This document shows positions 20,868-29,839 of a stretch of 47,019 nucleotides of DNA, in pieces (the stretch's first letter is position 1; each line of letters starts with the position of its first letter). The notes below the pieces were generated by a model that saw only the letters and a program-made list of their open reading frames with translations, was not told the origin of the DNA and searched no databases. Source of the DNA: Neptuniibacter sp. UBA6509 (GTDB lineage Bacteria; Pseudomonadota; Gammaproteobacteria; Pseudomonadales; Balneatricaceae); the NCBI GenBank assembly GCA_002435145.1, contig DJLT01000090.1:1-47019 (forward strand), given 5' to 3'. The translations under genes were made by a program, and so were the position numbers.

Positions 20868-21239
20868 GTGCAACATATTATCGCAATTGCTATCGGCGGA
20901 GCGGTTGGCGCACTTGGGCGCTATTGGATCGGTGGATTGCTCAATAATGCAGAGCATAAGATCCCTTATGGCACATTAACCTGTAATGTTGTTGGCTCTT
21001 TCCTTATGGGAGTCTGTTTTGTGCTGATCCTAGAGAAATCTAAACTAAGCCCAGAGCTCAGACCGCTTTTAATGGTGGGTTTTATGGGTGCATTTACAAC
21101 TTTTTCCACTTTTTCTCTGGAAACTGTCGCAATGCTGCAGGAAGGGCATGTTATGTCTGCTGCGATTTATATATTATTAAGCGTTCTGTTATGTCTGGTT
21201 GCCCTTTATGGCGGCCTGTTATTAACACGCTTGTTTTAA
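20868..21239 (+). CDS. crcB: Fluoride channel CrcB/FluC
   Basis: CrcB (FluC) is a small dual-topology dimeric channel that expels fluoride. The 123-residue protein has four membrane helices, the opening GGAVGALGRYWIGG, the pore asparagine motif GTLTCNVVGSFLMG and the phenylalanine-box motif GFMGAFTTFSTFSLE. The GTG start at 20868 follows GAAGGGGAG. I looked for a fluoride riboswitch upstream and saw none; the 19-base gap to rarA is too short for one. Confidence 0.95.
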   Translation: MQHIIAIAIGGAVGALGRYWIGGLLNNAEHKIPYGTLTCNVVGSFLMGVCFVLILEKSKLSPELRPLLMVGFMGAFTTFSTFSLETVAMLQEGHVMSAAIYILLSVLLCLVALYGGLLLTRLF

Positions 21240-21261
21240 TCTTTCTTAATAGGTGTTTTAA

Positions 21262-22542
<1,281 letters not shown>

Positions 22543-22566
22543 TTTCTAGTTCTTTTTCAGTTTTTA

Positions 22567-22590
22567 AAAACACGCCTTTTGGCGTGTTTT
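22567..22590 (+). terminator. Rho-independent terminator of serS
   Basis: A 10-bp stem (AAAACACGCC / GGCGTGTTTT) with a TTTT loop followed by more T. It marks the end of the housekeeping block. Confidence 0.9.
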
Positions 22591-22811
22591 TTTGTTTTGG
22601 GGGGAGGATTGAATTTTATGTGCTTATTTAAACTTTTAGGAAGCCACTCTTTTTACCCGTAGGGAGAGGGGTGTGCGCGAGTGTTCTTTCTGTTCCTCTT
22701 TAAAGGTTAGCTATGCAAAATATTATAGGGCTAGCCGTATTTGGTATGAAATTACAACTAAAGAGTGGGTGAGATAACTTGTTTATGCTTTTAAGTTAGG
22801 ATAAAAAATGA

Positions 22812-22961
22812 GTAGTAATCAGGTATGTGGTGGCCTTACCTGAAACGAAAAATGCACGTGTAATTGATAGCGCTGTACTTTACAACTCATCTCTAATATC
22901 AGAGAAAGAAGCAGAGTAGGTCTTAATTGATGAGTACCATATAGTTCCAGAGGCAACTTAA
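22812..22961 (+). pseudogene. Possible gene remnant interrupted by TAG
   Basis: A reading frame with plausible protein composition (VVALPETKNARVIDSAVLYN, then SSLISEKEAE) is broken by a TAG at 22917 and resumes as VLIDEYHIVPEAT before a TAA at 22959. It has no clear start or binding site. If it is a real remnant it is the C-terminal part of an unknown protein. The rest of 22543-22987 shows no gene to me. Confidence 0.2.
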
Positions 22962-22987
22962 TAAAAATAGACAGTTAAGGGTGAATT

Positions 22988-23626
22988 ATGAATATAAAGT
23001 TCTTAATTAAAATAATGTTTATGATGCTATTTATAAACATATCACAAGCTGAGACGATATCTCCGCAAGAAAGTCAACAGTTAATGTTTGAGGAGCTATA
23101 TAAAGAAACAAAAAAAGGTGATAAGGAGGCACGTGAAAAAACTTATAAATTAACTGATAAATAATGGAATACTGCCGGTACTTATGCGATGCATAGTAAT
23201 AATAAGTATAACTTTTTCTATTTAAATGCAAAAGTAGGTGCGCAAATTGGATTTATATTCATGGATGAACAGTGGTATATGATTTTTGATTATTTCAATA
23301 GAAAAAATATAGTGATTAATGAGTTTTCTCATATTCACTTGGAAGATAATACTGGGAAAAAATTAAAAATCTATGATAAGAGTTGTTCTGATTGTATTTT
23401 AGATCGTTCAAATGATGACTTTTTATATCATACTGTAGCAATAGCACTAAGCGATCAAGAAAAAGATCACATATTTAAAAGATTCAAAAATCAAAGTATT
23501 ATTTCAATTACATACAATACAAATGAAGGTTATAAGCATTATAAGCTGGGTCTTAAAAATAGTGATTTTTCTTTGGATAAACTAAATGATAACTATTTAA
23601 TGCTAATGAGTTATATTCACGGTTAG
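22988..23626 (+). pseudogene. Exported protein gene split by one in-frame TAA
   Basis: An ATG at 22988, after an AAGGG site, opens a frame with a signal peptide (FLIKIMFMMLFINISQAETIS). It stops at a TAA (23162-23164) after 58 residues, but the same frame continues without another stop to 23626, adding 154 codons that contain a coherent, AT-rich protein (FFYLNAKVGAQIGFIFMDEQ, then WYMIFDYFN, and HIHLEDNTGKKLKIYDKS). An ATG at 23189 could start the second piece alone, but it has no convincing binding site and would lack the export signal. The simplest reading is one 212-residue secreted or periplasmic protein gene disrupted by a nonsense change. I recognise no family. The region is more AT-rich than the serS block before it. 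Confidence 0.6.
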
Positions 23627-23689
23627 TAATCTGTTGTGAATGATTTTGTTTGTGAAAAAAACTATTGTTCTTGAGGTGGTTTATCATAA

Positions 23690-23854
23690 TTGAAGTGGCC
23701 TATATTTTTACTGATATTAATTTACTCTGAAGCATTTTATTTTTCATCAGTGGAAATTAAGCAGATAAATTATTTTTTATCTCATAGTGGTGGTGTGATA
23801 TTGATGGTTATTTCAATTGACTATGGTTGCCAAAAAAATTATCCCACCTCGTAG
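23690..23854 (+). CDS. Possible small exported protein, TTG start
   Basis: In the 418-base gap 23627-24044 a TTG at 23690 with a good GAGGTGG site ten bases upstream opens a 54-codon frame: a hydrophobic start (KWPIFLLILIYSEAFYFS) followed by SVEIKQINYFLSHSGGVILM and ending in GCQKNYPTS. It reads like a short secreted protein or the front part of a decayed one. The rest of the gap shows nothing I can name. Confidence 0.3.
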   Translation: MKWPIFLLILIYSEAFYFSSVEIKQINYFLSHSGGVILMVISIDYGCQKNYPTS

Positions 23855-24044
23855 CTTTATTTTTAATTATTTTTGGTTTTGTTTTAGCCTGAGTCAAAAA
23901 ATAAGTACAACGGTAAGTTAAGATGGTTGTAAGAAGGGATAGTCACTTTAAGGTAGTCGATGTGAAGTCGTCCCTTGGCGGGCTCTATGCGAAAAAATTA
24001 GTCTACAATAATTATTCAAAATAAATTAAAAGAGGCATATCTCC

Positions 24045-24770
24045 ATGTTGAAGTGGCTTACGGTTTTTACTGCGATAGTTTCGCTAAACGCATACAGCCA
24101 GTCTACTGATTACTCTGTAGCGGGTGTTGAATATGAAGGTTTTTATCTTTCTGCAGGTGAAAATACCCCATTAGTTATTATGGTGCATGACTGGGATGGC
24201 CTTACTCAATATGAAAAAACTAGGGCGGCTATGCTTCAAGAACAAGGCTACAGTGTTTTTGCTGTTGATCTTTATGGGAAAGGAGTGCGCCCTGAGAGTG
24301 TTGAAGATAAACGAGCGCAGACTTCAGCGCTTTATCAAGATAGAGAAAAAATGCGCGACCTAATGTCAGCAAGTATTTCTCATGCATCTTCGTTGGGTGG
24401 TAACAGAGATAATGCTGCCGTTGTAGGTTATTGCTTTGGTGGTTCTGTAACATTGGAAATGGCGAGAGCGGGTATTCCAATGAAATCCTTCGTTAGTTTC
24501 CATGGAGGTCTTGCAACACCTGATGACCAAAGCTACAAAGACACTAAGGGTGAAGTTTTTGTTTTTCACGGTACAGCAGATAAGGTCGTACCAATGAGTG
24601 ATTTTGCATCACTTGCAGAGCAACTGGAGACCGCTGGGGTAGAACATGAAATGGCAACCTACAGTGGTGCTCCACACGCTTTCACTGTTTTGGGATCATC
24701 AAAGTATCACGAGAAAGCGGATAAAAAATCTTGGCAGCGCTTTAGTGAATACCTAAAAGAGACATTTTGA
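24045..24770 (+). CDS. Exported dienelactone hydrolase family protein
   Basis: An alpha/beta hydrolase of the dienelactone hydrolase (carboxymethylenebutenolidase) family, 241 residues. It has a signal peptide (LTVFTAIVSLNAYSQS), the oxyanion-region motif VIMVHDWDGL, the nucleophile elbow GYCFGGSV with cysteine as nucleophile, then aspartate in HGTADKVVP and histidine in GAPHAFTV, a complete Cys-Asp-His triad. Family members hydrolyse lactones or esters; the exported members are of unknown substrate. It stands alone, with AGAGG before its ATG and a stem-loop after it. Confidence 0.88.
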   Translation: MLKWLTVFTAIVSLNAYSQSTDYSVAGVEYEGFYLSAGENTPLVIMVHDWDGLTQYEKTRAAMLQEQGYSVFAVDLYGKGVRPESVEDKRAQTSALYQDREKMRDLMSASISHASSLGGNRDNAAVVGYCFGGSVTLEMARAGIPMKSFVSFHGGLATPDDQSYKDTKGEVFVFHGTADKVVPMSDFASLAEQLETAGVEHEMATYSGAPHAFTVLGSSKYHEKADKKSWQRFSEYLKETF

Positions 24771-24789
24771 GATTAGACAAGTCAGAAGG

Positions 24790-24812
24790 GGCAGTCATTC
24801 TTATGTACTGCC
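24790..24812 (+). terminator. Stem-loop after the dienelactone hydrolase gene
   Basis: A 6-bp stem (GGCAGT / ACTGCC) with an 11-base loop followed by ATTCTTT; a modest terminator candidate. Confidence 0.4.
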
Positions 24813-24904
24813 ATTCTTTAATGCTTTATCCAAAATAATACTTCCTTGCAGCCAATCGCTTTTATAGTATTTCTTATCGGCCTCTATGAATTAGGATAAG
24901 TATT

Positions 24905-25372
24905 ATGTTTTTTGGTACTAAAAAAGAGAAAAAACTCTTCACCTTGACGATGACCGATCCTGATAATTCATTGGCATCATACTCTAAACATGCTTTTGAA
25001 CTTGATGGTTATGAGTGGCCCTCCGTAGAACACTATTATCAAGCAAAGAAATTTGGTGATGTTGAATATGCTGATTTGATTCGCGATGCAAGTACACCAG
25101 CAGAGGCTGCCAAGCTGGGTAAAAGTAAGAAACATCAACGGCGAAAAGACTGGGATAAGGTGAAGGTGACCTACATGACACGCGCTACCTACATTAAGTG
25201 CCGTACGCATCCTGATGTTGCACAAACATTATTAGAGACAGGTGATATCGAGATCGCGGAAGTTAGCCAGTATGATTATTTCTGGGGTAGTGGTCGTGAT
25301 ATGCGTGGTGACAATGCTTTTGGCCAGATGCTCATGGGTGTCCGTGACAAGTTACGTGAAGAATCTAGTTAG
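24905..25372 (+). CDS. NADAR family protein (YbiA/RibX-like N-glycosidase)
   Basis: The 155-residue protein has the NADAR signature: FSNF-type core replaced by LASYSKHAFELDGYEWPSVEHYYQAKKF, then the catalytic-region lysine/arginine block KLGKSKKHQRRKDWDKVKVTYM and the ending YFWGSGRDMRGDNAFGQMLMGVR. Some members hydrolyse the N-glycosidic bond of early riboflavin intermediates, and related proteins remove ADP-ribose from guanine in DNA. Which substrate applies here cannot be told from sequence. An AGGA site precedes the ATG. Confidence 0.88.
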   Translation: MFFGTKKEKKLFTLTMTDPDNSLASYSKHAFELDGYEWPSVEHYYQAKKFGDVEYADLIRDASTPAEAAKLGKSKKHQRRKDWDKVKVTYMTRATYIKCRTHPDVAQTLLETGDIEIAEVSQYDYFWGSGRDMRGDNAFGQMLMGVRDKLREESS

Positions 25373-25519
25373 ACGTTGATTAAAGGTGGGGGAACGTTTG
25401 TTTTCTGCTTCGGTTTCTATTCGTATTAAATAGTTCTTAATTTTTTTATGAATAAATATGATTCATGAAAAAGATCATTCGATCAAATCAGACATTCTAC
25501 CTAGCCGGCCAAGGAATTT

Positions 25520-25936
25520 ATGAGTATTGAATACAAGGTCAATGAACCCGTAACCGCTGATCAGTTTATAGGGCTATTGGAGGCTTCAACGTTGACAGAA
25601 CGCCGGCCGATTGAAGATAGAGAATGCATGCAGGGTGTGATCGCTAATAGTAATCTTATTGTTAGCGCTTGGCAGGGTGACGAGCTTATCGGGATTGCCA
25701 GAAGTGTCACAGATTTTCATTACGCCTGTTATTTATCAGATTTAGCGGTAAGCGAAGCGCATCAGCAGTTGGGTATTGGTAAACAACTGCAAATTCTCAC
25801 CCAACAGCAGCTTGGTCCCAAGTGTAAATTAATACTTCTAGCGGCTCCCGCGGCCAATGAGTATTACGAACATATCGGTTTTAATCATAACCCTCGCTGT
25901 TGGGTTCTTGAGCGCGAATCAAGAATTACCAATTAA
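25520..25936 (+). CDS. GNAT family N-acetyltransferase
   Basis: A 138-residue acetyl-CoA-dependent acyltransferase. Motif A (LSDLAVSEAHQQLGIGKQLQ) has the Q-x-x-G-x-G/A acetyl-CoA loop as QQLGIGK, and the late YYEHIGF motif is typical of the fold. The substrate is unknown. The gene has an AAGGA site. Its last 75 bases are repeated about 500 bases downstream, after the DUF4144 gene (see 26356-26430). Confidence 0.9.
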   Translation: MSIEYKVNEPVTADQFIGLLEASTLTERRPIEDRECMQGVIANSNLIVSAWQGDELIGIARSVTDFHYACYLSDLAVSEAHQQLGIGKQLQILTQQQLGPKCKLILLAAPAANEYYEHIGFNHNPRCWVLERESRITN

Positions 25937-26006
25937 CAAGCGAAAGCTGCAGGTTTCAATAAATCAGGGTTTGATACTTTTGCCGTTTATTTTATAAGGA
26001 AGCATT

Positions 26007-26339
26007 GTGATTCTGTGGCCAGCGATCATTAAGTACGAAGGCGAGAGTGAACTAACATTCGTTGATAGTGCATCAGAATGGGAGAGTGATGCCGACCTTC
26101 ATTTCTTCTCATATGAAGAGGGTGATCGCCTTGTGGATTCTGCTGGGGCGATTTATACCCTAAATCAAAGCGTAGCGAATTGTATTAAGCCAGAGGCTAC
26201 AGGCCTTAGTTTCGATAAAGACGAAATTCTCGAAATGATCAAAGAACATTTTTCATCTATAGGTGAGTGCTGCGTTTCTAAATTTGCGATTAAGACAATT
26301 GCTGAAGGTATAAGGTTTGTTGGGTCAGTCGACCAATAA
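26007..26339 (+). CDS. DUF4144 family protein
   Basis: A 110-residue protein matching the DUF4144 pattern known from Vibrio and Shewanella: WPAIIKYEGESELTFVDSASEW at the start, the DRLVDSAGAIYTL middle and a helix-strand end. Its function is not known. The GTG start at 26007 has an AAGGA site. It sits between a GNAT gene and a copy of that gene's tail, so it was probably brought in or trapped during a duplication. Confidence 0.75.
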   Translation: MILWPAIIKYEGESELTFVDSASEWESDADLHFFSYEEGDRLVDSAGAIYTLNQSVANCIKPEATGLSFDKDEILEMIKEHFSSIGECCVSKFAIKTIAEGIRFVGSVDQ

Positions 26340-26355
26340 GGCGGTTATCAATAGG

Positions 26356-26430
26356 AGCTATTACGAACATATCGGTTTTAATCAGAACACTCACTACTGG
26401 GTTCTTGATCATGAATCGAGCATTATCAAT
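26356..26430 (+). pseudogene. Duplicated 3' fragment of the GNAT gene
   Basis: Encodes SYYEHIGFNQNTHYWVLDHE, clearly related to YYEHIGFNHNPRCWVLERES of the GNAT gene at 25520-25936. The first 26 bases (26359-26384) are identical to 25862-25887; the rest is about two-thirds to three-quarters identical. No start or N-terminal part is present. It is the remnant of a second copy of the acetyltransferase. The frame runs on to a TAA without recognisable content. Confidence 0.75.
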
Positions 26431-26545
26431 TTTTTCAATAAAGGATACGGATGTCGTAAAGTGGCAGCTCGTTGCTTTGGGAGTTAAAAAACCTATGAGG
26501 TTCGTAATCATAATGCTAATTAACCATTTAGTAAGGACACTATGA

Positions 26546-27202
26546 ATGAGAGTTTTTCTTTCAATTGCTTTAATCGTTTTAATTCAGGGCTGTACAGCGA
26601 CTGTTCCCGTCAAACCCAAAGAGCCTATCCAGGGGTATGTAGAACTTAACAAAGAGACTTCTTTTAGTTTAAAGGACCTTAGACCAGAAGAAAGCAAATT
26701 GAGAAGTGTGGGTTCTACTAATTCTATGAGCTGTGATCATGGCTTACTCCGTTTTGAAGACCAAATTACTGTTCCTGATCGTATAACTTATCTTAAGAGT
26801 CGATTAGAGCAAGAGGCTGTCAGCTTAAATTTAAGCGGTGAGGAAATAGAACTTTTAGAGTTCTCTGTCATTGTTAATAATCAATCATTCCTGAGAGCCC
26901 GCTCAAAAGGTATTACTTTTAGTTATGCAGCAAGTGCCATAGTAATTCAAGAAATGTTTAATTCTTTTGTAAGCAGTTATGCATGCTGGAAAGAAGAGGG
27001 CAAAGTAGGAGGGTATGACCTTTCCCTTAATCCACAGTATCAGCTGGTGGGTGTGGTCGATTTTAGCGCTAGAATCAATGGTAAGGTTTATGAAATTAAA
27101 GAGGTGTTTGTGCCTAGTAGGGATGAGATGGATCTGCCTATGATTGAGACAGCTATCTACCGTGCTATTAATTCGTTTATTCAGGAATTGAAATCAAAGT
27201 AA
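26546..27202 (+). CDS. Putative lipoprotein, unknown function
   Basis: A 218-residue protein with a short hydrophobic signal and a lipobox-like LIQGC (cysteine at residue 16), so probably anchored by lipid in the envelope. The mature part is mostly soluble, with a SYAASAIVIQEMFNSFVSSY helix and a final strand-helix (GVVDFSARINGKVYEIKEVF ... IYRAINSFIQELKS) that recalls lipoproteins whose C-terminal half carries a small alpha/beta domain. I do not recognise the family. The ATG at 26546 overlaps, in another frame, an ATG at 26542; only the former gives a signal peptide. Confidence 0.65.
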   Translation: MRVFLSIALIVLIQGCTATVPVKPKEPIQGYVELNKETSFSLKDLRPEESKLRSVGSTNSMSCDHGLLRFEDQITVPDRITYLKSRLEQEAVSLNLSGEEIELLEFSVIVNNQSFLRARSKGITFSYAASAIVIQEMFNSFVSSYACWKEEGKVGGYDLSLNPQYQLVGVVDFSARINGKVYEIKEVFVPSRDEMDLPMIETAIYRAINSFIQELKSK

Positions 27203-27299
27203 ATAGGTCAGCATAGTGAATATCAAAGGCAGCTTAAATAGTTGCCGTTTTCTATGTGAACCCAGAAATATTTTAAGAAAATGAATAGAGTATATCCCT

Positions 27300-27695
27300 A
27301 TGAAAATATTAAAAAGTTTTATGATTCTGGCTTTCCTATTTCCATTGCTCGCATCTGCAGATGGGTTAGCAAAGGAAACAAGAAAGTTAGACGGTGTCAG
27401 CATCAGTTATGAATATACCAGTGGGCGGTCTTACAATGTAAAATTTGAGCCTGAAGGTATCAGTTATCGCTATTTGACGGGGTCTAAACCTGAGACGTGG
27501 TGGGGGCCTTTTCCGTATAACGCATTTGAAGTACAGCCCAATCAATTTATGGCTTCTTGGTTTGAGAAAGAGTACGGGGATTATGTAACCTTACTGATCA
27601 ATTTTGATAATAATCTTTTGTATGGAAGTGCAATTATTTCAGGAAAAGAGGTTCATTTTCATGGCGCTAATATAGTCAAAGTAGAGCGCAAATAG
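27300..27695 (+). CDS. Exported MoaF/lipocalin-like small protein
   Basis: A 131-residue precursor with a signal peptide (LKSFMILAFLFPLLASADG) followed by a compact beta-barrel-like domain. The stretch WWGPFPYNAFEVQPNQFMAS and YVTLLINFDNNLLYGSAI, ending HFHGANIVKVER, resembles the MoaF / phenolic-acid-decarboxylase-like calycin family. The molybdenum link of MoaF itself does not carry over to exported members. Function unknown. ATG start; no neighbour in an operon. Confidence 0.65.
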   Translation: MKILKSFMILAFLFPLLASADGLAKETRKLDGVSISYEYTSGRSYNVKFEPEGISYRYLTGSKPETWWGPFPYNAFEVQPNQFMASWFEKEYGDYVTLLINFDNNLLYGSAIISGKEVHFHGANIVKVERK

Positions 27696-27858
27696 TGAGT
27701 TAAGTTGGGCTTTGTTTTGCTCTCATTTGAAAGGGCCAATCCCGTATTCTTGTGAACCATTAATGAAGATTTTAAGCTATTTTATCTATTCTCTATAGGC
27801 TTTTAATCGTCATAGCAGTCATCTTAAAGAGCCTTCACCCTAATTAGAGGAAGATCCT

Positions 27859-28302
27859 ATGACTGGCATTGAGTATTCAATATTCGAATCTTGTTCAGCT
27901 CAGGACGTGCTCACGCTATTTAATAAGGTATTCACACAATCAGAGGGTGAAACCGAGGGGGGGATAGTGGCTGATTTAGTCTCTGAACTAATCTCTTTAA
28001 CACCCTCAAACGATTTGTTTGGTTTTGTGGCATACAGTGATAACTCTGTTGTGGGTTGCATCTTCTTTAGTCGTTTTATTCTGCCGAGTAATGAGTCTGC
28101 TTTTCTACTATCCCCGGTTGCTGTGTCAACTGAGCAGCAAGGGAAACATGTGGGTCAGGGGTTGATTAACTATGGATTGAAGCATTTGAAATCTTTGGAT
28201 GTAGGCTTGGTTTTTACTTATGGGGATCCGGGCTTTTATGCCAAGGTTGGTTTCGATCAAATAACAGAAAGTGTTGTTAAGCCTCCTTTTGAGTTGAGTT
28301 AG
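27859..28302 (+). CDS. GNAT acetyltransferase (YhbS-like), truncated by TAG
   Basis: A 147-residue N-acetyltransferase with the acetyl-CoA loop in LSPVAVSTEQQGKHVGQGLI and the YhbS-type GDPGFYAKVGF motif. The gene ends at a TAG (28300-28302) after ...PPFELS. The same frame continues as PEGWLAQSLDGAPIQAMQGR to a TAA at 28402, and this continuation reads like the normal tail of the family, where the sequence LSxPEGWLxQSL is common. So a glutamine codon (CAG) probably became TAG, and the present protein lacks 33 C-terminal residues. The core fold is complete, so activity may survive. Confidence 0.8.
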   Translation: MTGIEYSIFESCSAQDVLTLFNKVFTQSEGETEGGIVADLVSELISLTPSNDLFGFVAYSDNSVVGCIFFSRFILPSNESAFLLSPVAVSTEQQGKHVGQGLINYGLKHLKSLDVGLVFTYGDPGFYAKVGFDQITESVVKPPFELS

Positions 28303-28404
28303 CCTGAGGGATGGTTAGCTCAATCACTTGATGGTGCGCCTATTCAGGCAATGCAGGGGCGTGCGAAATGCGTTGAAGCCCTTTCTGATGCGTCCTATTG
28401 GTAA
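28303..28404 (+). pseudogene. Untranslated 3' tail of the YhbS-like GNAT gene
   Basis: 33 codons in frame with the preceding gene, ending in a normal TAA. Sequence PEGWLAQSLDGAPIQAMQGR then CVEALSDASYW has protein-like composition and matches the expected family tail. Confidence 0.55.
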
Positions 28405-28419
28405 GGTTGTAAAAGGGGG

Positions 28420-28504
28420 CTGTTGTTTATAGGGGATTACTATTTATAAAAGACTGTTGTTTGTAAGGTGCTGTTGTTTATAGCGACTAGTGTTTGTGGT
28501 GAGA
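28420..28504. repeat. 17-bp tandem repeat array
   Basis: About five degenerate copies of a 17-base unit begin at 28420, 28437, 28454, 28471 and about 28487; copies 1 and 4 share CTGTTGTTTATAG exactly. A second degenerate 12-base repeat (around TTTAGCTCTTTG) lies at about 28540-28585. The gap 28405-28644 holds no other gene that I can see. Confidence 0.6.
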
Positions 28505-28644
28505 GTCTCTGAATCCCCCGATGTGCTTATCCCTTTTCTTAGCTCTTCGTTTAGCTCTTTGTTTAGTTTGGATCTAGTTTTAAGTGTAAGAATTGCCAGG
28601 TTAATAGGGCCTTCTTCAAACGCAAGAATCTGTATGGGTATGAT

Positions 28645-29286
28645 ATGTTTCAGTGCTTAGTGTTACTCGTCAGTGCTTCGATTAATTTAACCTCGTTCTA
28701 TGACAATGGAATCCGGAATTGGGAGCATGAGGTGCTGTCTGATAAGACCGTCTATGACATTGTTCAGTATGATGGGAGGGCAGCGCTAAGGGCTATTAGT
28801 GATAATTCAGCTTCGGGCCTAGTCCTGAAACAAAAGATAGATTTAAGCAGAACACCTTATCTTAACTGGAGCTGGCTAGCCGCAAGAAAACTACCCTTAT
28901 TAGATGAGCAGAGTAAAAGCGGTGATGATTATGTCGCTAGAGTCTATGTGGTGATTGATGGTGGATTATTCGTTTGGCGAACTAAGTCGCTGAGCTATGT
29001 ATGGTCAAGTAATCAGTCTCAAGAACAAGTCTGGGATAATGCTTTTGCTGGATCTAATGTCAAAATGATATCTGTGCGTGGTAAGGACGCGCGAATAGGG
29101 CACTGGTACAGTGAAAAGCGTAACGTGTATCAAGATCTGATTAAATATTTTGGTGATAAAGGTAGCGAAAAAGCAAACCTTAAGGCATACCGGTTTATTG
29201 ATATCATCGCTATTATGACTGACACAGATAATAGTGAGAGCCATGCTGAATCTTATTATGGAGACATATTATTTAGTGCGGAATGA
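28645..29286 (+). CDS. DUF3047 domain protein
   Basis: The 213-residue protein matches DUF3047: TPYLNWSWLAARKLPLLDEQ, then KSGDDYVARVYVVIDGG, the YVWSSNQSQEQVWDNAFAGS segment, and the end DIIAIMTDTDNSESHAESYYGDILF. The family is exported and of unknown function; the fold resembles carbohydrate-binding sandwiches. The ATG at 28645 gives only a short hydrophobic N-terminus (CLVLLVSASINL) and lacks a clear binding site, and the frame is open upstream, so the true start or an intact signal peptide may be missing. Confidence 0.8.
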   Translation: MFQCLVLLVSASINLTSFYDNGIRNWEHEVLSDKTVYDIVQYDGRAALRAISDNSASGLVLKQKIDLSRTPYLNWSWLAARKLPLLDEQSKSGDDYVARVYVVIDGGLFVWRTKSLSYVWSSNQSQEQVWDNAFAGSNVKMISVRGKDARIGHWYSEKRNVYQDLIKYFGDKGSEKANLKAYRFIDIIAIMTDTDNSESHAESYYGDILFSAE

Positions 29287-29411
29287 ACCGGATAATGGTG
29301 TCTTATTTAGTAAAATAGCGATACATCATTTATCAATGATATACACGAAGTTCTATCTTAAAAGTGGTAAGGTAATACCTTATAAATAACACTGTTTATC
29401 AAAGTAACCTT

Positions 29412-29690
29412 ATGAAGAATCAGTTAAGAGGCCTCTTTGCTCCGATTTTAAATATTTTAGAATCGGGCGATGAGGAATATAGCTATAGACCATCCCACCG
29501 AAAAATTCTTATGTATATGGGAAGCTTGTTTTTTGTGCTTTCAACACTCTCAGGTATTAGTGCCTTTGCTTCTGGACAGTGGGGTGGGCTTATTCCTATT
29601 CTGGTCTTTTTTGTAGTGGGCTTTGTTTGTGTCATTGTTGGCTTTTTAGGGACTGATCGGGCCGTTGCAAAGATATGGGGTAGTCGATAG
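29412..29690 (+). CDS. Small two-helix membrane protein
   Basis: A 92-residue protein with two membrane segments, residues 31-53 (ILMYMGSLFFVLSTLSGISA) and 58-80 (GLIPILVFFVVGFVCVIVGF), and a soluble N-terminal tail. I recognise no family. A 15-base palindrome (TAAGGTA-A-TACCTTA, 29368-29382) lies 30 bases before its ATG and could be an operator. Confidence 0.6.
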   Translation: MKNQLRGLFAPILNILESGDEEYSYRPSHRKILMYMGSLFFVLSTLSGISAFASGQWGGLIPILVFFVVGFVCVIVGFLGTDRAVAKIWGSR

Positions 29691-29800
29691 TCGAGACAAT
29701 ATTAGAGCCTACTGTAAGCCGTGCTGATATGTATTTAGGGTTGAGTTCTAGGTTTAGTTTTTAGTTTAAGGTTGAGCTTTAGATTGAATGTTTAAAAAAA

Positions 29801-29820
29801 AGGCCGCATAAATGCGGCCT
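29801..29820 (-). terminator. Terminator of the glutamine synthetase III gene
   Basis: An 8-bp stem (AGGCCGCA / TGCGGCCT) with a 4-base loop; on the minus strand it is followed by a run of seven T. It ends the glnN transcript and may also help stop plus-strand reading. Confidence 0.8.
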
Positions 29821-29839
29821 TGTTGTTCATAAAACAGAA

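Noticed and set aside
22917-28302. Stop-codon reassignment, since TAG or TAA interrupts several frames
   Set aside because: All housekeeping genes use TAA/TAG/TGA as normal ends and contain none inside. The interrupted genes are confined to the accessory region, so mutation is simpler.
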